This document shows, piece by piece, positions 56,630 through 64,000 of a stretch of DNA of 64,000 bases. The notes beneath the pieces are model-generated. The model worked only from the letters and a program-made list of their open reading frames with translations. It had not been told where the DNA came from and did no database searches. Positions within the stretch are counted from its first letter, which is position 1. Every line of letters begins with the position of its first letter. A program made the translations under genes and the position numbers. The DNA is from Lantana camara (lineage: Eukaryota; Streptophyta; Magnoliopsida; Lamiales; Verbenaceae): contig CM074865.1 of the NCBI GenBank assembly GCA_037501455.1, positions 6,087,001-6,151,000 of the forward strand, read 5' to 3'.

Positions 56630-57583
56630 TTATCGTAGGTATGTGTAGGAAGTCCACACCATCTGCAGCCCGATCTCTGAGGTGGCTGGAGCTCTTGGAC
56701 CTCTCGAAAATGGCCCTGTCGCCTTAAGCTTCTTCCCGGGGTTCTTCTGAGCTAGGGGTGCAGAGTAAATCATCGGCCTCTTCCCTGAGCTCGATCCCTG
56801 ACCTGCTCTCGAGCCCGAAGCCTGTCCGGTCAGTGCAGTAGCTTTCCTAGCATTATCCGAATCCTCAACTTTTAGGGCCTTAGTGGTAGCTTTTGCCCAG
56901 GTGCTGGTATTGGCTGCTTTCAGCGCATCCTGAATATCTGGCCTGAGTCCCTGGACGAACTGCATCGCCTTGTGGAAGTCATCATTCGCTATGTTGGGTG
57001 CATAGCGAGAAAGTCTCTCGAACTCGGCGATATACTGACCCACAGACCTGCCTCCCTGCTTTAACTCGGTGAACTCTCTCAACCTGCGAGTACGGGAAGC
57101 TGGAGGAATATACTTGTTTCTGAACTCCCGTACGAAGACCTCCCAAGTAATCTCTATCCCAGCTGCCTCCAAAACGATCTGGGTGCTCTCCCACCAAGAA
57201 TAGGCCTCGCCCTGAATAAGAGTAAGTGTACAACGAGCCTTCTCCTGACTGTCACAAGGGATAAGCTGCCAAATCCTTTCAATCTCTTTTAGCCACATCT
57301 CTGCCTGTATATCGTCTCCCTTATAGAACTTCGGGGGACGCTGGTTCTGAAACTCTCGTAAAATGGCAGAAATGAGGTTCTCCTGAGGTGCTACTGGTGC
57401 TGGAGGTGGTGGAGGAACCCTTTCCTGTAGCCTCTGATCGATTAGCCCCACTACTGCATTCATAAAATCCTGGGGCTGTGCCTGGGCAGGTAGAGGAGGT
57501 GGTGATCTCTCGCGGCGATGATGTCGGCGGTGATGATGCCTGTGCCTCGAGGATCGGTCACTGGAATGTCTGTCGTGCTCCAT
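56630..57583 (-). pseudogene. Gag of the chromovirus, frameshifted near its C-terminus
   Basis: The start MEHDRHSSDRSSRHRHHH is histidine- and arginine-rich. The retrotransposon gag domain spans roughly 90-220 (KFYKGDDIQAEMWLKEIERI, AYSWWES, RLREFTELKQGG). After KKLKATG near 56725 the frame runs into unrelated text, while another frame continues with a first zinc finger ([14 protein letters not shown]) into the pol frame. One small indel therefore separates gag from pol. Confidence 0.9.
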
Positions 57584-57817
57584 CCTGAAATTAGATCACT
57601 AAACATGCGTGGCTTGATCAATAAATGCAAATGTGTGCACACAATTTCCATAATATCAAGTAGCACATGTTCAAAGAAGATCAAGTAGCTCAAATAATGA
57701 GAAGAAATAAGTAATTCAGGTAAGTCAACCAAATGCAGACTCCCAAATACCACATAATCCTATGCCGTGCGACCTAGACTGACTTGACACGACTCGAGAA
57801 CCTCGGTTTTGCAATCG

Positions 57818-57830
57818 GGCTCTGATACCA
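57818..57830 (-). other. Primer binding site of the chromovirus
   Basis: On the minus strand TGGTATCAGAGCC, the standard site complementary to initiator tRNA-Met, lies 8 bases inside the 5' LTR border. Confidence 0.9.
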
Positions 57831-57838
57831 CCTGTAGA

Positions 57839-60503
57839 TGTAGCACCCTAACCCCCCTGGGCACCACATCCCCCGCACTATAGCCTCGATCCACGTATGA
57901 AATGGAAAGTTCATACATAAACCAAAACTATAGCGAACGGGTGACAATAAAAATGACGAGCTAGGCGGGACACTCTCCCCAACAACATCAAAGCGTACAT
58001 GATAATGAAAGCGGAAGCAATTAAATCATTCGTACATTTAGGTACCATATTTACCGAATAAATACTTATAGATACCACTTTAACTATCAATACATTATCA
58101 TCTCTTAATAATATACATAACCATGTATCCAAAAATACTAATACCGATCAATAACATGAAATATCTCAAAAGTAATATACATGAAGGTACGGTGCTAGAC
58201 TCTTGGAAATGCAAAACTCGAACAACCGGACACCCGCCTAGCACGACCACGCTCAAAGGTACCTGAAAAGTGAAGTATCAGTCTACCGAAGACTGAGTGA
58301 GGGGCAATAATATATATATCACACATCACATGCAAGTTGTAGCCTCGGGTGAAGACTTTAGAATAAAATAGATATGTAATTCAAGAAGTTTAATCTTTGC
58401 CCGAGGTTACAACCAATCATTTTAACACGTTTATTTAATCATGCTTGTCAATGTCATGAACATGTGGCCCCGGCGAGCAAGGGCAATCTCCAACCGAACT
58501 CCCAATCGTGAACAATACGTGATCATGCTTGCTTGCTTGATAAATACGTGATCATGCAATTTATTTAGTGCTCACATCAACAATTTCATGCTAGAAATCA
58601 TGCAATAACCCGAGGATAACCCGACATGCCGGATTAATCCCCAGTCTCCTTCTTCCTCCGGGTGATAGCGAGTTTGCAAGGCTCGACTATCCACGACATG
58701 GTGTGTGTAGAGGACATGACCCTCTAGACACGGAACTCCTTCCACCACTAATCTCCTAGTGGCTTTGGGGGGTGATCCCAACAATGTGAGGATAATTCAG
58801 GAGTTACCCGTCAGCCCTTGCTTTCCCGGTTGGCTCAAGAATTACCCTCGGGCCCACGTGCAATCATGTACTCGCCAAACATGCTTGAAATCATGAATTG
58901 CTTGCTTGAAATGTTCATGGTTTTGAAATCATTCATAATTATAATACGCTTTGGCCGAAAACTAGCACATAAGGGTTATAGGGTTCGTTTTACCAAAACA
59001 AAACCTCACCTTTCTTACAAAATACAATAAAGAAGTGTTCTAAGGAGCTTGCTCCCTGTCCACGCCCTCGTGACCTGTGCAAATACGACGTATAAACATG
59101 AGACATGAACTAAAATGACCAAAATATGATGAACGGCGGAAATGTGTCAAGACGACCATGAAAATGCAATGTGGTATGATAACATGTCGTTTCACATCAT
59201 ATTAGCATATATTATAGCAATTCGGGGTCAAAGAAGTCGTTGGAAGGGGTCATTTTCGTAATTTTATGCAGAAACTTTTGTTCTGCAGTCCAGGTGGGAA
59301 CGACCGTTCCGGGTTCCTTTGCAAAATGGGAACGGTCGTTCCCGTTGCCCAGAAAACGCGGCAACGTTTTCCCCCATTAAAATGCGCCTAGCTGGGAACG
59401 GCCCTTCCGGCTTCAAGGCCAAAATGGGAACGGCCGTTCCCGGGGTCGGCCGCCTATTTTCACTTGAAAGATGGGAACGCCCGTTCCCGGAATGCCTTGA
59501 GGCTGGGAACGGCCGTTCCCTGTTTCTGCAATTTACAGAAACAGAGCAAAAACAGGGGAAGGCTACGGGAATGGCACAAAGCAACCACCAAAATCCATTT
59601 TTGATCCCCAAATGCAATAATTTCTGGGAGTATGATGCATACGACTTCAATAAATGATAATATAACACTTAGACACATAAAACCATGAAATATCATCATA
59701 AATTCATGCTCCATGCTCATGATCAAACTTGTTCATTTTTGCCAAATATCCAAGAATTTCATGAACAAACCATGCTATAATTCAATATAAGATCACATAA
59801 TCACACTCTACTCACAAATACTTCATTTAGCATACCAAACTCAAACCCTAGCCTAGGAAAATATGATCAAGAATCATGGCTTCATGCAAACCCAACCTTA
59901 AAGTGAAAGAAATGGAGAAGATAGGTGAAGATGATGATGAACCCTCCAATTCCTTGAAATATTTCTGGAAATTCTTGATGCTAATGATGAAAATCACCTC
60001 CTTTTCTATTCTTCTTGGAACCGAGAGTTTGGAAGCAAAGTTGTTGGGAAATATTTGTATGAAATGAACAATGAAGAACCTTGGAGATGTATTACGTGAT
60101 TCATCTCCTTGGTTTGAGTGAAATATGCCAATTTTCCAGTTAATCCTTGAAGTCTCTAAGTTATGCAATAAGGTATATAAAGTTTTGAGAAATGATCAAT
60201 CATGCCCCTAAAAGATTATGCAATTAAGTCCCTAGAATTATAGAAAATATTTAACTAGGGACAATTTGGTAATGTTATCACTCTCGGTATTGATTTCATG
60301 CAATGAATATTTTTTTCGTGTCATGAAATAATATTTTCAATGATATGAATTCAAAGAATTGATATAAATAATGTTTCATGAATTTTATAAAAATATGAAA
60401 TGTCACATGTGAATATATCATAAAATTAAAGAAATAAAATAAACCTACGCTCAAACTCACACGTGGCGTGCTTACCTGTTCATCCGGAAACCGGGGCGTT
60501 ACA
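57839..60503 (-). repeat. Right LTR (5' LTR) of the chromovirus
   Basis: It is 2665 bp, matching 49943-52610 with about 25 visible substitutions and a 3-bp deletion near 59245. It holds the palindrome cluster at 59296-59520 and is followed by the target duplication TGAAA. Confidence 0.95.
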
Positions 60504-62905
60504 TGAAAACAATGCTGGCACCCATCTTCTGGGACGAGCGCTTTACGTGGAGAATCCCTGCTGAACACGAGCGTGCCAATCGTCTGCCTCCTGGTGAGAT
60601 GGCAGTTTACGTGGATGCTGTCAGCTCTGGGGGCTTGAGATTCCCAATTTCGATCTCAATGGCCCACTTACTGAACGACCTGAACCTCTGTCCTTCCTAA
60701 ATCGTGCCCAACGGCCTGGCTCTACTAACAAGCTTCGTGATTCTGATGAGAAGCGTTGGCTACGAGCCCTTCGTGCGGAACTTTAATGCACTCTTCCAAG
60801 TAGTCACCTCATCACGCTCATCTCCTGAGGCGGGCTTCTATTACGTTCAAGCGAAAGCTCACACGAAGCTAATCAATTCTCTCTCCAGCACTTACGGTCC
60901 CAACTGGAAGGAAAAATTCATCTTTGTCAAGGCTCCCGCGGAAGAAGGCTTTAGAGTGCCCTCAAACTGGGGTTCGGTTTCAAAGAACCGCCTGGAACCT
61001 GCCCTTCCAAGGGATTGGGCCAAGAGTTTGGCTGAGGCTCTAAGGGACGAGGGTCACCTTATTGAAGCAAAAGATTGGATAGATGACGCAGAGCTTATGT
61101 TCTTGTGTGGTCTTTCTAACGACCCTTACTATCTTGACAATCCCCCGGCTCGTGACATGGAGAGAGATGGTTAGATTCTTAGGGCACTAACTTTTTAGAT
61201 AGGGATACTAACTGTACTTTTCTTTTTTTCAATCTTGCACATCGAATAATTTGTTTATGGAATTTTAACTCTGGTACTTGTTTTTCTTGTAGGAGCAAAT
61301 ATCTTAGAGATGGCAGGAGGAATTAGGCACGCCGCTTGTTTCGCTCATGCCAACAGAAACCAGGCCCAACAGGGGGAGCAACAACGCCCCCGAAACCGTG
61401 GTAGTAGAGGTGACGCTCATGGTTCGGGCTCATCTTCGAATGTGCAACCCCCTCGTGGCCGGGGAGAAAATCGTGCGGCCAACCCCGAAAACAGAATAGG
61501 GGTGCGACCTCCTCCCCCTCCTTCGGATACGAGGGTGTCCGACCCTCGTACCGCCAATCAAGTGAGGCCTCCCTTGATGATAACCGAGGCTCCGCCAAGC
61601 GCCAGTAGACCTTCCCGCAAGAGGAAGAGGATGCCCGACTCTGTAGCAATAAAGGGCAAAGGAAAGCAAGTGGTTGAGGGCCCCAAGGGTGAGGGGGAAA
61701 CTTCTTCTTCAGAGGAAGAGTACTTATGGGAGTTCCCCCGACGAGGGGACAGGAACTTCTCAGGCGCCTCCGACGGTGGGCCAGTTCTGCTAAGTCCCGG
61801 CACGCTCGCTCAAATAGTCAGCGAGCACCTTTACGACAAGGCCCAATTCACGGCGGACCACAGGCATCTTTTCAGTGAGTCTGTGGAGATAGTGGCCTAC
61901 GACGCGGCCCACGCCTTGATCTCCGTAAGTCTCTACTTTCTTGTCACATTACTATCTCTGGTAAGTATCTTTCTAATTCTTCCTTGCTAATATTTCCTTT
62001 CTTTCGAAGCCACGCAACAAGTACTCCCCCGGCTCAAGAACATGCAAATACGGGCATCCGCCTACGCCGATCGTAAGGCTAAGTACAAGAAGATGGCCCA
62101 TGCTAACGATCCGGCTCAAATTCAAGTGGAGCTGGATACTGAGATAGCCAAGTATGAGTCCCTCAAGGACTTGTATAAAAAGACGGAGGGGGAGTTGAAT
62201 AAGCTAAAGGAGGACTTTGCGGCGGTAGAGAGCGCTCGAAGCGGCTTGAGCGGCCAATTGGCCCACATGAATGAGGACTTCAAGAAAGCCGAGGCCGAGC
62301 GTGAGAGTTGGAAGACGAGGGCTCTGGAGGCTGAGAGGAAGTTCAATGATACAATGAATGAATGGCCCCGTAGCCTTGAACGAGGGAACAAGGAGGCCCT
62401 CATCAAGTTCTGTCATTCAAAGGCCTTTAACTTTGTGGCTTCCTTGCACTGCTTGGACGAGCCACAAAAGGCCTTCAATCTAGCCGTCGAACAGGGCATC
62501 CACAAGGGGTTAACCAACCCGGCTATGAGAGAGGCGGAGGGCACAGGGCTCATGTTCAATGAGCGCTGCGAGGAAGATGATGAAGACCAGGATGACCCTG
62601 CAGACACCATTGCTGAATTGGAGTATGACTTTTTGGTCAAACTTCTCCAAGACGAGTACATGGATGCTCATCCGGCCAGTAATGCTCCACAAGCCGTACA
62701 AAACGATCCTCCTGAAAATGAACCTCAAATGCCGGCAGGGGAGGATGCCCATGTCCCAGTTGCTGAGGGTGCCAACGAGCCCAACGATCCACAAGCGCCC
62801 GAGCCACCAGCTGCCCAACCTCAAGAGCCAGAAGGCCCAGTTTACGGTCCAGTGGCCCGGAACATCTTGGTGGTTATTGATGAAGACATCGCTCCTGCGG
62901 CTTGA

Positions 62906-63207
62906 AATTCTACCCTCCAGCTTTTCTTTGCATTTCTTCTTAGCTTAGTTTAATGCTTCCTTCTTTTGTAATGATGCTTATGGGCCTTCAAGCCTTTATC
63001 TTGTAACTTAGGCGAATTGGCTTAATGAATAGAATTTCTCCTTTCCATGATACTGTCTTTACCTTTTTCTTGATTGCGAACTTTTACTTTGCACTTGTTG
63101 TGAACAAACCTTGTAGTTGTAAGATTGTGTGTAACATGCTTAGTAAAAATTGCATATTTCAGATAGGCTTTCGATATTTAGAAGATTTTGTTAAATCTTG
63201 CAAAGCT
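62906..63207. other. 3' flank of the second antisense gene
   Basis: T-rich sequence typical of a plant 3' untranslated region; no further gene is visible. Confidence 0.4.
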
Positions 63208-63545
63208 TGAAAAATTTCACTAAGTCTTGAGTAACCATGAGGGTCTTACTGTGAGGTTGCCCCCCCCCCCCCCCCTTAAGACTTGTGTAAATTTTTTGCA
63301 TTCATACTTAGGAAAATTTTGCTAAGTCTTGAGTGGTCATGAGGGTCTTACTGTGAGACTGCCTTCGTTCAAGACTTGCGAATTTCTTCTTAATCTTGGA
63401 AATTTTGCTAAGTCTTGAGGAAATACGAGGGTCTTACTGGGAGACTGCCCTCATTCCAGACTTGTGAAATTTCTTCTTAATCTTGGAAATTTTGCTAAGT
63501 CTTGAGGAAATACGAGGGTCTTATTGAGAGACTGCCTTCGTTCAA
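63208..63545. repeat. Tandem repeats in the 3' untranslated region of the second Tat element
   Basis: Four units of about 87-105 bp begin near 63208, 63311, 63398 and 63485, each with GCTAAGTCTTGAG (or ACTAAGTCTTGAG) and GAGGGTCTTA followed by GAGACTGCC. The last two units are almost identical. A 16-C run interrupts the first at 63260-63275. The place corresponds to the 5545-5890 repeats of the first element. Confidence 0.85.
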
Positions 63546-64000
63546 GACTTGTGAATTTTCCCTTTTAACGACGTTGCTGTTTGGGCGAGCGTGATAGTAC
63601 TGGCCTCATCCTTTGATACGCAAATGATCCCGCTTTCGAGCGCAAGGCGTTGTGACAAACAACCAAGGCCTACTGGGATTTTCGTTGTGTTTTTCTTCCA
63701 TTTTATTAAGTTGGTTGTAAGCGTTACCAGTCTATCCTTATGAGGGCTTCCCCCCACGTGGAGTAGAGAGCTGGCAAGCGTAACCCATGTTCGATGCAAG
63801 TGACATATTACGCTCTTGAAGACGAGGGGCGTGGGTCTTATATGATCAAACAAAATATAGAAGTGTAAATCCAAAGATACTGAGAAGAAGGTATCATATT
63901 TTAGTTGTAATTTGGAGCATATAGAGCTCATTAACGAGGTGGTTATATCAACCCCTGTTAAAGAGTTTTTTTTTAAACATAAAACCGCCGGAGATTACAT
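63546..64000. other. Remainder of the second Tat element up to the window edge
   Basis: It includes GAGCGTGATAG, GAGCGCAAGG and AACGAGGTGG phrases of the 3' untranslated region. Integrase coding sequence is expected to start beyond the edge. No gene is seen. Confidence 0.5.

Larger units (their letters stand above)
49943..60503 (-). mobile_element. Tekay-type Ty3/gypsy chromovirus nested in the Tat element
   Basis: A 10,561-bp element is flanked by TGAAA at 49938-49942 and 60504-60508. LTRs run TGTAGCACCC...GGGGCGTTACA and differ at roughly 25 of 2665 positions by eye. The order gag, protease, RT, RNase H, integrase, chromodomain and the tRNA-iMet primer site fit the Tekay/Del clade. It is inactive: a frameshift near 56725, a hAT-like insertion in pol and a stop at 53228-53230. 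Confidence 0.95.
49463..62905 (+). pseudogene. Broken opposite-strand gene of the second Tat element
   Basis: Parts are exon 1 (about 49463-49942 and 60509-61169), exon 2 (61293-61924) and exon 3 (about 62010-62905). Landmarks match the first copy: GLRFPISI, FYYVQAKAHTK, NWKEKFIFV, then RKRKRMPDS and ASAYADRKAKYKKM. Lesions are visible: no ATG where the first copy starts; a 12-G run at 49673-49684 after which the frame shifts; a chromovirus inserted after VTLGEVK with target duplication TGAAA; and a TAA near 60698 where the first copy has CAA (CPSQ). The exon 3 coiled coil and acidic tail form one open frame of 287 residues to 62905, without the frameshift seen in the first copy. The acceptor of exon 3 does not fit the phase. 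Confidence 0.8.
48013..64000 (-). mobile_element. Second Tat element, interrupted and cut by the window edge
   Basis: The left (3') LTR, polypurine tract, opposite-strand gene and 3' tandem repeats follow the same order as in the first Tat element. Gag-pol and the other LTR must lie beyond 64000. A 10.6-kb chromovirus sits in it at 49943-60503. Sequence similarity to the first element is patchy, so it belongs to a different Tat family. I cannot check its target duplication. Confidence 0.88.

Overview
The window is nuclear DNA of a flowering plant, most likely a eudicot. The evidence is GT-AG introns with T-rich acceptors, a CESA6-type cellulose synthase, leucine-rich-repeat receptor kinases, a CYP72-clan P450, a DAD1-like lipase and abundant plant LTR retrotransposons. 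Nothing in it fixes the species.

Layout. (a) 907-13537: an almost intact Ty3/gypsy retrotransposon of the Tat lineage, lying on the minus strand. It has 858-bp LTRs that differ at six positions by my reading and a target duplication ATACA. Besides gag-pol and integrase it carries a three-exon gene on the opposite strand (2367-5196) with its own TATA box. (b) 13.9-23.9 kb: a gene island with a P450, a class II phospholipase A1-like lipase (minus), a SMYD-like SET protein and a tRNA-His. (c) 23.9-32.8 kb: AT-rich spacer with a Mutator-like element that contains a second, smaller inverted-repeat element, a hAT-like element, and old MITE relics. (d) 32.8-38.1 kb: a complete 14-exon CESA6-like gene. 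(e) 39.0-47.6 kb: two LRR receptor kinases on the minus strand, one non-RD (LRR-XII type) and one RD (MIK2-like), separated by a MITE. (f) 48.0 kb to the end: a second Tat element running off the right edge. Its opposite-strand gene is broken by a 10.6-kb Tekay-type chromovirus (49943-60503), and the pol gene of that chromovirus is broken by a 432-bp hAT-like element. This is a three-level nest.

The most interesting feature is the opposite-strand gene of the Tat elements. In both copies it keeps the same exon layout, a leader intron, the core promoter TATAAATA, and an E2F-type site GGCGGGAAA 48-49 bp upstream of the TATA box, while the rest of the promoter has diverged. Its protein has a region resembling the plant 'putative gypsy type transposon' family (Pfam PF04195, Transposase_28), a basic low-complexity middle and a coiled-coil/acidic tail. 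Extra antisense ORFs in Tat elements (Grande, Retand, Ogre relatives) are known; the conserved E2F-like site and the intron layout are what deserve a check.

The host genes show no shared pathway. They look like independent single genes: wall synthesis, lipid hydrolysis, oxidation, protein methylation and surface sensing. All exon borders were inferred by reading splice sites and reading-frame phase, without transcript data.
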